Program-made: the position numbers and the translations under genes
Assembly (NCBI RefSeq): GCF_014645515.1
Contig: NZ_BMLW01000006.1
Location: 124,001 to 188,000 of the forward strand
DNA from: Oceanobacillus neutriphilus
GTDB lineage: Bacteria; Bacillota; Bacilli; Bacillales; Amphibacillaceae
DNA length: 64,000 nt
Direction: 5' to 3'
Notes under the pieces: generated by a model
Told to the model about the DNA's origin: nothing
The model's input: the letters and a program-made list of their open reading frames with translations, nothing else
Database searches by the model: none
Shown here: one piece after another, positions 26,454 to 39,302 of the stretch
How the letters are laid out: the number at the start of each line of letters is the position of its first letter
Position numbering within the stretch: position 1 is the stretch's first letter

Positions 26454-27476
26454 TTATCTGTTTTTTCGAAGCCCCAATAAGCGCTTTAAATTGTCATCAA
26501 TAAATGTATTATCAGTACTGTTAATTCCACGACCAGCAAAATGGCCCCATACTGATTCAATAGGGTGATATTCAGAATTAGATACTAGATTAGCCTCATA
26601 TTCATTATTATCTGCAGTGCAGAAAAGATCTGTACTTCCCGGCATGATATAAGTAATCGCTTCTATGCTTTTTAGTGCTTCATCAAATTCTCCGTTATAC
26701 AGGGAATTAGCACTAATATCTGCATGTTGTCCTGTCCATAACATGGCTAGTACATTGTGCGGATCCATACTCATAAAACTATTTTCCCAAACTCCTACTG
26801 CAAAATCTTCCAAGGAGTCAAATCCCATTTCCCGGAAAAGTTCTTCTTTATAGAAAGTCTGTGATAATCCCCATCCTGCATAGACACGTCCAACTGCACG
26901 CATGTCTTCAGAGGTCAATTGGTTTAACTTAGTAGAATTTGAGCCAATTGAGGCCATAAGCGCAGCCTTAAGTCCATCGAGGACCACATACGTTTGCGGC
27001 CAAGTCTTTGCATTTCCACAGAATGAGGCAATTCGTTCTACCATATCAGGATAAATCGCCCCCCATTGAAATGACTGAAGACCTCCCATTGACCACCCAA
27101 CTACAAGAGCAATCTTCTGAATGCCAAATTTTTCGGTCACTAGTCGATACTGTAATTGAATATTGTCATAGATTGTTACCTGTGGAAAATTAGCCTTATC
27201 GAACGGTGCTGGCGTATTACTTGGAGACGAAGATAACCCGTTCCCTAATAGATTGGGAACAATAATAAAGTATTTCTCAGGATCCAGTGCCATCCCGCTT
27301 CCAATTAACCATTCATTATTAACATGCTGGTCACCAAAAGCCGTTGGATAAACGATAACGTTATCTTTTCTTCCATTTAATGTTCCATAAGTCTTGTAAG
27401 CAAGAAAAGCATTTGGTAATGTCACTCCAGACTGCAATGTTACATCACCTAAATTATAAATCTCAAAATCCTCCAT
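26454..27476 (-). CDS. MetX-like alpha/beta-hydrolase (homoserine O-acetyltransferase family)
   Basis: A 340-residue alpha/beta-hydrolase with the MetX-type opening AYKTYGTLNGRKDNVIVYPTAFG, an oxyanion region NLLGNGLSSSPSNT, nucleophile Ser in VVGWSMGGLQSFQW, a late Asp in PGSTDLFCT, and His in SVWGHFAGRG. True homoserine acetyltransferases keep GPLG..N and further residues not obvious here, so it may be a hydrolase of this superfamily. It is divergent from a LysR regulator across about 140 nt. The start ATG at 27476 has AGAAAGGAG upstream. Confidence 0.82.
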   Translation of the reverse strand: MEDFEIYNLGDVTLQSGVTLPNAFLAYKTYGTLNGRKDNVIVYPTAFGDQHVNNEWLIGSGMALDPEKYFIIVPNLLGNGLSSSPSNTPAPFDKANFPQVTIYDNIQLQYRLVTEKFGIQKIALVVGWSMGGLQSFQWGAIYPDMVERIASFCGNAKTWPQTYVVLDGLKAALMASIGSNSTKLNQLTSEDMRAVGRVYAGWGLSQTFYKEELFREMGFDSLEDFAVGVWENSFMSMDPHNVLAMLWTGQHADISANSLYNGEFDEALKSIEAITYIMPGSTDLFCTADNNEYEANLVSNSEYHPIESVWGHFAGRGINSTDNTFIDDNLKRLLGLRKNR

Positions 27477-27618
27477 GAATTGTCACTCCTTTCTAAATGA
27501 AACACAACATTAAAAATGTATTTCTTGTTATTAAGTATAAAGCTGTGTTACATTCAATAAAAGTGAACAAAATTAATAGTAGCATTCAAAAATATTGAAA
27601 GCGAGAGGGGGAACTATG

Positions 27619-28527
27619 ATGGAATTACGCCAACTGAATACATTCCATACGGTTGCAACAACTTTAAATTTCAGTCGAGCTGCTGAAGCACTAAACTATG
27701 TACCTTCAAACGTCACGATGCAAATAAAAGCATTGGAGGAAGAGCTTAATGTTCGTCTTTTTGACCGCTTGGGAAAGCAGCTCGTTCTCACCACTGCGGG
27801 TAAACGTTTTCTAATTCATGTCCAAGACATTCTTAACAAATTAGACGAAGCACGCAGCTCCGTTCATGACAATGAAATTCTTAGTGGTACTCTAACGATT
27901 AGTGCGAACGAAGTTGTTTGTGCCTATCGACTTCCAGAGGTCTTTAAACTTTTCCGTTTTCGGTATCCGGGAGTTCGCCTTATCTTTCGCTCTGTTTCAA
28001 ATCAACAACTTAAACAAACGCTCTTTGAGGGTACCTCAGATGTCGCCTTTATACTTGACGAACCCATTCAATCAACGGGACTTGCAGTGGAAGCATTGAC
28101 AGAAGAAAATTTTCGCTTGTTTGTTGCTCCAGACCATCCACTGGCTAAACAAACTGCAATACAGCTTGAAGATTTTTACGGAGAGGTGTTCCTGATTAAT
28201 GAAAAAGGTTGCCCCTATCGAACAATGTTTGATCAAACATTTAAGAAAGGTGACATTGACAGTATTTCACCTATAGAGTTCCAAAGTGCAGAAGCCATTA
28301 AACAATGTGCAATCTCAGGAATCGGTATTGCCTTTCTTCCTAAAATAGTAACTGAAGTCGAAGTTGAACGTGGCGAACTTATTGCTCTTCCTTGGCCGTT
28401 TCCAAACTTGGATGTATATACACATATGGCATGGCATAAAGACAAGTGGCTTTCACCAATTATATTATCTTTCATTGAAACAGCAAGGGAGATTCTAGTT
28501 TTTACAGAAGACAATATATCAAAGTAG
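27619..28527 (+). CDS. LysR-family transcriptional regulator
   Basis: About 302 residues: an N-terminal winged HTH (FHTVATTLNFSRAAEALNYV, then PSNVTMQIKALEEELNVRLF) and a type 2 periplasmic-binding-like effector domain. Two adjacent ATGs occur; the second (27619) has GAGGGGG at 7 nt and starts at the usual MELRQLNTF. It is divergent from the MetX-like gene, its likely target. The effector is unknown. Confidence 0.9.
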   Translation: MELRQLNTFHTVATTLNFSRAAEALNYVPSNVTMQIKALEEELNVRLFDRLGKQLVLTTAGKRFLIHVQDILNKLDEARSSVHDNEILSGTLTISANEVVCAYRLPEVFKLFRFRYPGVRLIFRSVSNQQLKQTLFEGTSDVAFILDEPIQSTGLAVEALTEENFRLFVAPDHPLAKQTAIQLEDFYGEVFLINEKGCPYRTMFDQTFKKGDIDSISPIEFQSAEAIKQCAISGIGIAFLPKIVTEVEVERGELIALPWPFPNLDVYTHMAWHKDKWLSPIILSFIETAREILVFTEDNISK

Positions 28528-28772
28528 TTTTTTAACTTTTAATAGCAAGGCTTTTTTCAGGTGCTTTTCCCAACAACTTGATTACGCGTTTATATTTTTG
28601 TTTCTTTTCTTTATCTTCTTCACAAAAACATTCATAACAAGAATGGGTCTATTCCCTCTTTTTGTTTGAACTAATACTGTATCGCCCTACACAATCGGCG
28701 TATCTCTTAATCTTTTATGAATATGCCAGTGATACATTTTATCTGTATTTAATTTCAAATTTCCATTTTCAA

Positions 28773-28820
28773 AATAAATATCCATTGCCTAGATCAATAT
28801 CTAAGCAATGGATATTTATT
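28773..28820. repeat. 48-bp near-perfect palindrome between convergent genes
   Basis: AATAAATATCCATTGC (28773-28788) and its exact complement (28805-28820) enclose a further TAGAT/ATCTA, giving 21-bp arms with one mismatch and a 4-nt loop. It lies between the LysR gene and rlmH, which converge, so it may be a bidirectional terminator, but no clear T-run follows. The rest of 28528-28908 shows nothing else. Confidence 0.75.
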
Positions 28821-28908
28821 GAAGTAATTTTATTGAAGAGCAATTTATATATGCATAAATAGATAAAACTTACTCTCTTTATCTATATTTGAGGGTATTA
28901 ATTTACCG

Positions 28909-29388
28909 TTATTTATGGTAAGGAGCCCCTCTAATAATCCGAAAACTCCGATAAATCTGCTCCAACAGCACCAGCCGCATCAACTGATGAGGAAACGTCA
29001 TCTTAGAAAACGACAAAGCCAAATCACTCCGCTTCTGCACATCCTCACTAATCCCAAGCGAACCGCCAATCACAAACACAACCTTGCTCTTCCCATAAGT
29101 AGCAAGCTCATCCAGATTTTTGGCCAGCTGCTCTGAGCTCAGCATCTTCCCCTCGATTTCAAGCGTAATCACAAAAGCATCCGGATGAACCTGCGCAAGA
29201 ATATGCTCACCTTCCTTACGCTTCACCTCTTCCATTTCCGCTTCACTCATCGTCTCTGGTGCTTTTTCATCTGCTACCTCGACTATATTTACTTTTGCAT
29301 AAGCGCCTAACCGCTTTTTATATTCATCGATGCCCTGCTTTAAGTATTTTTCCTTCAGCTTTCCTACAGTGACAAGGGTTATATTCAT
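28909..29388 (-). CDS. rlmH: 23S rRNA pseudouridine-1915 N3-methyltransferase RlmH
   Basis: A 159-residue SPOUT methyltransferase acting on helix 69 of assembled 70S ribosomes. Start [16 protein letters not shown], the SAM-binding trefoil knot with [42 protein letters not shown], and the canonical end APYHK. Full length. It is the only intact one of three rlmH copies in the window. The 3' end is the family-wide attachment site of SCC elements in staphylococci; here the same sequence recurs at 14905, 17378 and 3787. In B. subtilis rlmH sits next to htrC; here 21 kb of other genes separate them. Confidence 0.97.
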   Translation of the reverse strand: MNITLVTVGKLKEKYLKQGIDEYKKRLGAYAKVNIVEVADEKAPETMSEAEMEEVKRKEGEHILAQVHPDAFVITLEIEGKMLSSEQLAKNLDELATYGKSKVVFVIGGSLGISEDVQKRSDLALSFSKMTFPHQLMRLVLLEQIYRSFRIIRGAPYHK

Positions 29389-29541
29389 TAAAATCTTCCT
29401 TTTTTTAATTGATATGATTCTCTATAATGTGATTCTATGTTACCACACCTCCCATGAAAAGTTACCAATTTCCCTAGATTAATCATTAGTCCTCTTCCAA
29501 AAATGAGCCCTCGAATCTTATCATCTCCTCAACCCAAATTA

Positions 29542-29570
29542 TTGACTTCTCCTTTCTTCTCTGATAAATT
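29542..29570 (+). promoter_or_regulatory. probable sigma-A promoter of bglH
   Basis: TTGACT (29542-29547), a 17-nt spacer and TAAATT (29565-29570) lie about 40 nt before the RAT/terminator. Confidence 0.5.
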
Positions 29571-29607
29571 AAAATCGTATTAATTACAAACGCATACATA
29601 ACATAAA

Positions 29608-31180
<1,573 letters not shown>

Positions 31181-31238
31181 TTCAAACATTTTTTACTCTT
31201 TCTTCTGCACAGCTGGCGGTTATCTAAATAGTATATAG

Positions 31239-31276
31239 TGAAAACGTTGACAAGTTTACAAATATGAGATTATAAT
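31239..31276 (+). promoter_or_regulatory. promoter with overlapping cre site for licT
   Basis: TGAAAACGTTGACA (31239-31252) is a perfect match to the cre consensus and contains the -35 TTGACA (31247-31252); -10 TATAAT lies at 31271-31276 (18-nt spacer). CcpA binding would block the promoter directly. Confidence 0.8.
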
Positions 31277-31293
31277 ATTACTAGATTATTTAG

Positions 31294-31384
31294 GGATTGT
31301 TACTGGTATGCAGGCAAAACCCAAGTCAAGTTGCAGAATGAGGCATCTACGTCTTTATTCTTACTTTGACTTGGGTTTTTCATT
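31294..31384 (+). promoter_or_regulatory. RAT antiterminator and terminator before licT
   Basis: GGATTGTTACTGGTATGCAG followed by GCAAAACCC (31294-31322) is a near-consensus RAT, overlapping a terminator AAACCCAAGTCAA (31317-31329) with TTGACTTGGGTTT (31366-31378) and a T-run. Confidence 0.9.
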
Positions 31385-31420
31385 TTCCATCGTGGATACT
31401 TGTGGAGGAAGGGAATAAAT

Positions 31421-32251
31421 ATGAAAATTGATAAAGTCATTAACAATAATGTCATTAGTACATTTGATGAAGTCGGGCAGGAGCTGGTTATGATGGGCAG
31501 GGGCCTTGCCTTTCAGAAAAAAGCCGGTGAGGAAGTAGATGAATCCAAAATTGAAAAGGTATTCACCTTGAAGGATCGCCAGACTTTTGATAATTTCAAA
31601 TTACTTTTGCGAGAAATCCCTGCTGAATTAATGACTCATGTGGAGGAGATTATCCAGGATGCCAAGGAAACACTGCAGACGGATTTGAATGAAAAGATTT
31701 ATTTATCACTTCCGGATCACATTCATTTTGCAATGGAGCGATATAAACAAGGTATTGAAATTAAAAACGGTATTTTATGGGAAATAAAGCAAATCTATAA
31801 AGATGAGTTTGCTGTAGGTCAGCGTGCTGTAAAACGGATTAATCAATCCTTTGATATACAGCTTCCAGAGGATGAAGCTGCATTTATTGCCATTCATATT
31901 TTGGAAGCATCGATGAATGAACAGACTGAGCATACCGTTTATACAACCAAATTCATTCAGCAAGTGATTAATATTGTTAAGTATCATTTTAATGTGGAAT
32001 TTGATGAAGATTCTTTGAATTATGGGCGCTTTATCACCCATTTAAAATACTTTTCTCAGCGTGTTTTCAACGGCTCACATTATAAAAATGACGATGACTA
32101 TCTGTACATTATGATTAAGCAGAAGCATAAGGAAGCTTCCAAATGTACGGAAAAAATAAAGAATTTTATTAAGAAAGAATACGATCACGATTTAACGAAC
32201 GAAGAAATGCTATATTTGACCATTCATATTGAACGGGTTGTTAATCGTTGA
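31421..32251 (+). CDS. licT: BglG/LicT-family transcription antiterminator
   Basis: A 276-residue RNA-binding antiterminator. An N-terminal CAT domain (about 1-58, MKIDKVINNNVISTFDEVGQELVMMGRGLAFQ) binds RAT hairpins, followed by PRD1 (His in LPDHIHFAMERYKQG) and PRD2 (HLKYFSQRVF and LTIHIERVV) with the phospho-histidines set by HPr and EII. The start ATG 31421 has GGAGGAAGGG; the frame opens at 31400. It lies between bglH and bglP, each preceded by a RAT including its own gene, so it is autoregulated. Confidence 0.95.
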   Translation: MKIDKVINNNVISTFDEVGQELVMMGRGLAFQKKAGEEVDESKIEKVFTLKDRQTFDNFKLLLREIPAELMTHVEEIIQDAKETLQTDLNEKIYLSLPDHIHFAMERYKQGIEIKNGILWEIKQIYKDEFAVGQRAVKRINQSFDIQLPEDEAAFIAIHILEASMNEQTEHTVYTTKFIQQVINIVKYHFNVEFDEDSLNYGRFITHLKYFSQRVFNGSHYKNDDDYLYIMIKQKHKEASKCTEKIKNFIKKEYDHDLTNEEMLYLTIHIERVVNR

Positions 32252-32293
32252 TAAAATATATAAAGATTTCTAAACTGAATACCTATTGCATTT

Positions 32294-32400
32294 AGGATTG
32301 TTACTGATGAGGCAGGCAAAACCTAAGTCAATGGACAAAGATGGTTCATATTTCTATGTACTGTCTGCGTCGTGTTGGCTTAGGTTTTTTATATGATATA
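32294..32400 (+). promoter_or_regulatory. RAT antiterminator and terminator before bglP
   Basis: AGGATTGTTACTGATGAGGC then AGGCAAAACCT (32294-32324) is a near-consensus RAT. It overlaps a terminator formed by AAACCTAAGTCAA and TTGGCTTAGGTTT with a T-run to 32400. Confidence 0.9.
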
Positions 32401-32401
32401 G

Positions 32402-34294
<1,893 letters not shown>

Positions 34295-34298
34295 ACGA

Positions 34299-34341
34299 AA
34301 AGAGATAGCTGCGTTTTGGAAATAGCAGCTATCTCTTTATT
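34299..34341. terminator. terminator after bglP
   Basis: AAAGAGATAGCTGC (34299-34312) pairs perfectly with GCAGCTATCTCTTT (34325-34338); it can serve both directions. Confidence 0.85.
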
Positions 34342-34422
34342 TGAATGAAGGATAATATTTATACGAGCGAGAAACAGAAATTGCTTTTCTCCAGCAATAA
34401 GAGACTATTCTTCACTCTCTCC

Positions 34423-35199
34423 CTAATCAATCAGCCCGCACATCTTCATTCCATCCGCAATCCCATCGTCATCATGCGATTTCGTAATATATGTCGCGGC
34501 TTCCTTAATTTCCTCTACAGAGTTTTCCATTGCTATTGATGTTTTCACAAATTGAAACATTTCTAAGTCATTCAACCCGTCGCCGAAAGCATATGTATTC
34601 TCTTTAGAAAATCCAGTGACTTCTAAGAATTCCTTTATGCCTGTTGCTTTGGAGATGCCTTTTGGAAAAACATCGCAATTGTAGGGAGAGTTGCGGACAA
34701 ATTGGAGATTCGGAAATTTCTCCTGATACTCTTCTTCGCCTTCCTCAATGAATATTTCGACCTGATAGACCGGCTTATTCATATAGATATCATCGTCGAC
34801 AATTGGCAGCTCTCTGTCGCAATACTCACAGTCCTTCTTTAGCAGCTCAGATTTATCATTTGTTGTGTATATCCGTTCACCTGTGTGGTAACAGATTGTT
34901 ACACCTTTTTGTTCTGTATACTCTTCCAATTTTTTTAATTCGACAGGGTTAATTCGGTTACGATAAATAACAGCTCCTTCATGTACAATAAACTGTCCAT
35001 TCATTAATACAGCTGATTGAATCCCTGTTTCTGCCTGCAATTCCTTTGTTTCAAATACAGGTCTTCCAGTTGCAAGGACAGGTATTCCGTTATTCTCAAT
35101 TAGTTTTTCAATTGCTTTTACGCTGCTTTCTGCTACTTTTTTTTCGCTTGTCAATAATGTTCCGTCTAAATCAAAGAATACGATTGGTCTCTTTGTCAA
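34423..35199 (-). CDS. HAD-superfamily sugar phosphatase (Cof subfamily)
   Basis: A 258-residue HAD hydrolase of type IIB. Motif I FFDLDGTLLTS with both catalytic Asp, motif II LATGRP, motif III Lys in GISKATGIKEFL, motif IV FGDGLNDLEMF, and a central Cof cap domain. It dephosphorylates sugar phosphates or small phosphometabolites; the exact substrate is unknown. The start is TTG 35199 after GAGGAGGTC. It is convergent with bglP and monocistronic. Confidence 0.92.
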   Translation of the reverse strand: MTKRPIVFFDLDGTLLTSEKKVAESSVKAIEKLIENNGIPVLATGRPVFETKELQAETGIQSAVLMNGQFIVHEGAVIYRNRINPVELKKLEEYTEQKGVTICYHTGERIYTTNDKSELLKKDCEYCDRELPIVDDDIYMNKPVYQVEIFIEEGEEEYQEKFPNLQFVRNSPYNCDVFPKGISKATGIKEFLEVTGFSKENTYAFGDGLNDLEMFQFVKTSIAMENSVEEIKEAATYITKSHDDDGIADGMKMCGLID

Positions 35200-35437
35200 T
35201 TTTTGACCTCCTCACATGTCCTGATGGAGTAATGTATCCTTATTCTAAAAGATAACGGGAGGAAAAGCTAGGCTTTCTGTCTTTTTCCGAATTGTTTTCA
35301 TTTCCAATTTTTCCTATCCTTACAAGTTTCATGTTCTCCTTATTGTGGAATAGACAAAGTAGGCAAAAAAGAAGCGTTCTAAAAAGCCGCTTCATTGATA
35401 TAAAAATTAAAACTCTCTTAAATAGGAGGCATATTTT

Positions 35438-37158
35438 ATGTTTGATGATCGTGCAGGAAAAGTACTCGTTGAACAGCTATCAGGCTGGGGTGTGGACCAT
35501 ATTTACGGGATGCACGGCGACTCAATTAATAATCTGATGGAAGAACTGCGGAAAGCAGAGGATAAGATAAAATATATTCAGGTTCGTCATGAAGAAGCCG
35601 GGCACTCGCAGCCTCATCTTATGCGAAATTGACTGGAAAGCTCGGCGTTTGTCTGTCGATTGCAGGACCTGGGGCGATTCATTTATTAAATGGTTTGTAT
35701 GATGCGAAAAAGGATCACGCCCCTGTTCTTGTACTGGCCGGACAGGTTCCAACGGATCAGATTGGGACCGATGGCTTTCAGGAAGTAAATATGGAACGTA
35801 TTTTTGACGATGTCGCTGTTTATAACCAGCAGGTTGTCTCAGAGGAACAGCTCCCTTCTATGGTTAATCAGGCCATCCGGACGGCTTATGCGAAAAAAGG
35901 AGTAGCTGTGTTAACCCTGCCTGATGATATTTCTGCAGAGAAGATCAAAAATAAGGTGCAGAAAAACGCCGTACTGTATGAAGCACCAGAACTTGAACCG
36001 GATACTGCTGCGATGCAGGAAGCCGTCACCTTCATTGAAAAGGCGAAGAAGCCAATTATTTTAGCCGGAACAGGAGCGAAACAGGCAAAGGAAGAGCTGG
36101 CAGCATTTTCCGACAGGATTGCAGCTCCTGTGGTTATTTCTCTTCCTGCTAAAGGAGTTATGGAGGATGAACATCCAAACTTTCTTGGTAACCTGGGCAT
36201 GATAGGAACCAAACCGGCTTATGAAGCGATGGAGGATACCGATCTGCTGATTCTGCTTGGTACCTCTTATCCGTATACAGAATTTTTACCAGAGGATGTC
36301 ACTTGTATTCAGATCGACAGCAATCCACTTCAAATTGGCAAGAGGTATCCAGTGGATGTCGGTATCGCCGGGGATTCGAAAAAAACGCTCGCTTGGCTCA
36401 ATGAACAGCTGCCTCAGTCGGAGAAACGTGATTTCTTAGAAAAATATCAGGAGAAAATGGCAGACTGGTGGGAGGATATGAAGGCTGATGAAGAGCAGAC
36501 CTCTACTCCAATCAAACCGCAGCAGGTCATCCATGAAGTCCAAAAAATTGCGGCGGATGATGCTATCCTGTCTGTTGATGTTGGCAATGTAACTGTGTGG
36601 GCAGCACGCCATTTTCGAATGAAAACTACACAGGATTTTCTGATCTCCAGCTGGCTTGGTACGATGGGCTGCGGCCTTCCTGGAGCAATTGCCAGTAAGC
36701 AGGCTTTTCCTGATCGGCAGGTAATCGGTCTCTGTGGTGATGGCGGATTTACAATGAATATGCAGGATTTCCTGACTGCGGTGAAGTATAATCTGCCAAT
36801 AATTATGGTCATTTTTAACAATGAACGGATTGGCATGATTAAATACGAGCAGGAGGCCAGCGGGAATCTGGATTATCAGACAGGCTTAGAGAGCTTTAAC
36901 TTTGCCCGCTTTGCGGAAAACTGCGGCGGCAAAGGCTATCGCGTCGAAAAGTTTGAGGAACTGAAGCCGTCTCTGGAGGCTGCTGCGTCCTTTAACCAGC
37001 CGGCAATTATAGATGTTTGTATTGAAGACGAACCGCCAATTCCGGGCAAGCTTTCTTATGATCAGGTAACCAGCTATTCCAAGCAGACGATTAAGAAGCT
37101 GTTTGAAAAAGGGAAACTGGAGCTTCCGCCGGTTCGTAAGGGATTGAAGCGGATGTGA
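35438..37158 (+). pseudogene. pyruvate oxidase-like TPP enzyme with one frameshift
   Basis: Two frames together make one YdaP/PoxB-type thiamine-diphosphate enzyme of about 573 residues, the family's normal length. The first 64 codons (GKVLVEQLSGWGVDHIYGMHGDSINNLMEEL...RHEEAG) continue in the next frame (LTGKLGVCLSIAGPGAIHLLNGL..., GDGGFTMNMQDFLTAVKYNLPIIMVIFNN binding TPP-Mg). The break is in GCCGGGCACTC at 35600-35602; one extra G restores EAGALAA. The start ATG 35438 follows AGGAGGC. Except for this base all motifs are kept, so a recent mutation or a sequencing error in a G-run is likely. Product would be acetate or acetyl-phosphate plus CO2 from pyruvate. Confidence 0.9.
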
Positions 37159-37179
37159 TCAAAAACTCCATTACAATCA

Positions 37180-37223
37180 AAAAGAAAGCATGATCAGGCA
37201 CAAGAAATGATCATGCTTTCTCT
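37180..37223. terminator. bidirectional terminator between pox and licR
   Basis: AGAAAGCATGATCA and TGATCATGCTTTCT pair perfectly around GGCACAAGAAA, with an A-run before and CTAT after; it serves two convergent genes. Confidence 0.8.
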
Positions 37224-37256
37224 ATATGGATTATTGTACAAAATCCTCATTTATCC

Positions 37257-39206
37257 TTATAATTTCTCTATCGTTTCTATCATTCGCATAAACATCGCTT
37301 TATCTGTCGTCTGTATAAGCTTCTGTAAACTTTCCGGACGCTCAATCAGCTTGCTGATCATTTCATAAAGCGGCTGTAAATCTTCTATGCTGTTCTTCTT
37401 TACACTAAGCAGCACCACAAACTGAACTCTTTTCTCTGTCGTCCATGGGATCGGTTCCTTTAAGGTGGCAATTGAAATAAATGTCTGTGTCGATTGTGGC
37501 GTTAATGGATGCGGAATTGCCACCAGGTTGCCAAAGGCGGTAGGGGCAATTTTTTCTCTCTCATTAATAGATTCAAGAAACTGGATTCTTTTCCAATGAT
37601 CTGATTCAATTTCGTTAACCATAAATGCGAGAATATCTTCTTTAGCCGTGCATGATTGATTTAAAAATAAATAATTCTCCTGTAAATAATTCCGGATAAC
37701 GTTAGATGGATTCCCAGCTATATATGACGAAATATGCTGCAGATCATCCTTGCTTATGATTGCATTCACTTCCACAATAGGAATACCTAATTCCTCATGA
37801 ATCGGTATGGTCGTAATAATAAAATCAATGTCTTCTAAGGGATACGTGGATAAGCGATAATATTCTGTCGTTCCTGCGATATCTATTTTTCCATCAAATT
37901 TTGACTTAAGCCGATAATAAATTAATTGAGACGTGCCCATTCCGGAAGCACAGACAATCAAACAGCGCTTTGGCCCCTGCTTCAGCTTCTGCCTTTCCAT
38001 TGCTGCTCCAATATGAAGCGCCAGGTAGGCGATTTCATTTTCATCAATGGAAATATCCGTATATTTCTCAATAACAACTCCAGCATGTACTGCCGCCTGG
38101 AAAGCAAGCTGATAGTTTTTCTTAATGCTTTCCAGCATAGGGTTTCTTATATTCATCCCATATTTATACCGATTCATTGCCGGCTTCAAATGAAGTCCCA
38201 GATTAATCATCAGCTCCCTGTCATGGCGGATATTTAAGTGCATCTCCAGCTCAATCTGGTCTAACATGGCAGTAACCAGTTCATAAATCGCCGGGTCTAG
38301 AAGGCTTTCTATATCCTGATTTTCGCCTGTGTCAGCAGATGTAAGTATCTTTGTACCCAATAAATGCAATGCAACATAGGAGGTTTCTGTCGGAGGAAAG
38401 ATTACTCCTAACTTCTTCTCTGTATCCTCGACAATTTTTTCTGCAACCCTGTATTCTTTTGTGCGGTTTACCTCCTGCTTCGGATTGGTGTCATTATCGA
38501 CCGGATGGCCGTTTTGAATTCGCAGCACTGCGATGGTAATATGAATAAACAAATTTTGTATGGCAATATCTGAAAGGGTCATATGCTGCTCATCCAGACG
38601 TGCAATAATGGTCTGTTTAATAAAGTCTGTCTGTTCTTTCGGCAGTCTGATGAAGCCATCATATATATCGCCATTGGAATTACTTCCTCTTTGAATCAGG
38701 TATTCGGCCATACAAAACCGTATTTTAATCTCTTCCCCGATAATTCTAATCCCATAATTCGGCTTCACAAGGATATCCAGATAGAATTTAGATAAGTGCT
38801 CTCTCACTAATTTCATATCGTTTTGAATGGTTGCTTTACTGATATACATCTCATCGGCCAAATCCTCCAGCTTCCAATAGTCCATGGTTACAAGTAATTT
38901 CTGAATAATATAGCGCACACGCTGCTCCGGTGTATTTGGGATTTGCCCTTGATCTTTATTTTCATATAATGCTGAGGTTAAGAAGTCATGAAATAAATGC
39001 TCATCCTCGATACTCAAGTGATACCCGCGGCCTTTTATTGATTGAATTGATGCTCCATGCGAAAGAAGCTGCTGATTCAATTTTTTTATATCCTCTTGTG
39101 TAGTACGCGGAGTTACTTGATTAATATTTGCTATAAATTTACTTGTTAAAGCTTTCTTTGCCTGAATTAATTCCTTCAATATAGAACGAAGCCGCCTATC
39201 CATCAT
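37257..39206 (-). CDS. licR: PRD-containing transcriptional activator of the lic operon
   Basis: A 649-residue multidomain regulator of the LicR/MtlR type: N-terminal HTH pair (RRLRSILKELIQAKKALTSKF..., then the second winged helix about 95-150), PRD1 and PRD2 (His in HLGIKxxxx-like segments LHLLGTKIL, LHLKPAMNRYKYG, LALHIGAAMERQK), an EIIB-like domain with Cys in VCASGMGTSQL, and a C-terminal EIIA-like domain with His in AIPHPLTP. Phosphorylation by HPr and the Lic EII proteins sets its activity. It lies about 100 nt downstream of licH, same strand, matching the licBCAH-licR system for lichenan hydrolysates. Confidence 0.93.
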   Translation of the reverse strand: MMDRRLRSILKELIQAKKALTSKFIANINQVTPRTTQEDIKKLNQQLLSHGASIQSIKGRGYHLSIEDEHLFHDFLTSALYENKDQGQIPNTPEQRVRYIIQKLLVTMDYWKLEDLADEMYISKATIQNDMKLVREHLSKFYLDILVKPNYGIRIIGEEIKIRFCMAEYLIQRGSNSNGDIYDGFIRLPKEQTDFIKQTIIARLDEQHMTLSDIAIQNLFIHITIAVLRIQNGHPVDNDTNPKQEVNRTKEYRVAEKIVEDTEKKLGVIFPPTETSYVALHLLGTKILTSADTGENQDIESLLDPAIYELVTAMLDQIELEMHLNIRHDRELMINLGLHLKPAMNRYKYGMNIRNPMLESIKKNYQLAFQAAVHAGVVIEKYTDISIDENEIAYLALHIGAAMERQKLKQGPKRCLIVCASGMGTSQLIYYRLKSKFDGKIDIAGTTEYYRLSTYPLEDIDFIITTIPIHEELGIPIVEVNAIISKDDLQHISSYIAGNPSNVIRNYLQENYLFLNQSCTAKEDILAFMVNEIESDHWKRIQFLESINEREKIAPTAFGNLVAIPHPLTPQSTQTFISIATLKEPIPWTTEKRVQFVVLLSVKKNSIEDLQPLYEMISKLIERPESLQKLIQTTDKAMFMRMIETIEKL

Positions 39207-39302
39207 GACACCCCTCGCGAAAGAGAAGACGTTACAAAAACATCTTCTCCCTATCTTTGTAACAAATCTATCTACATTATACTTTTTTATTCCATCTCGT
39301 AC

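Noticed and set aside
3589-29388. Ccr serine recombinase or other integrase
   Set aside because: No protein with a serine or tyrosine recombinase signature is encoded here; the SCC-like idea rests on rlmH ends only.
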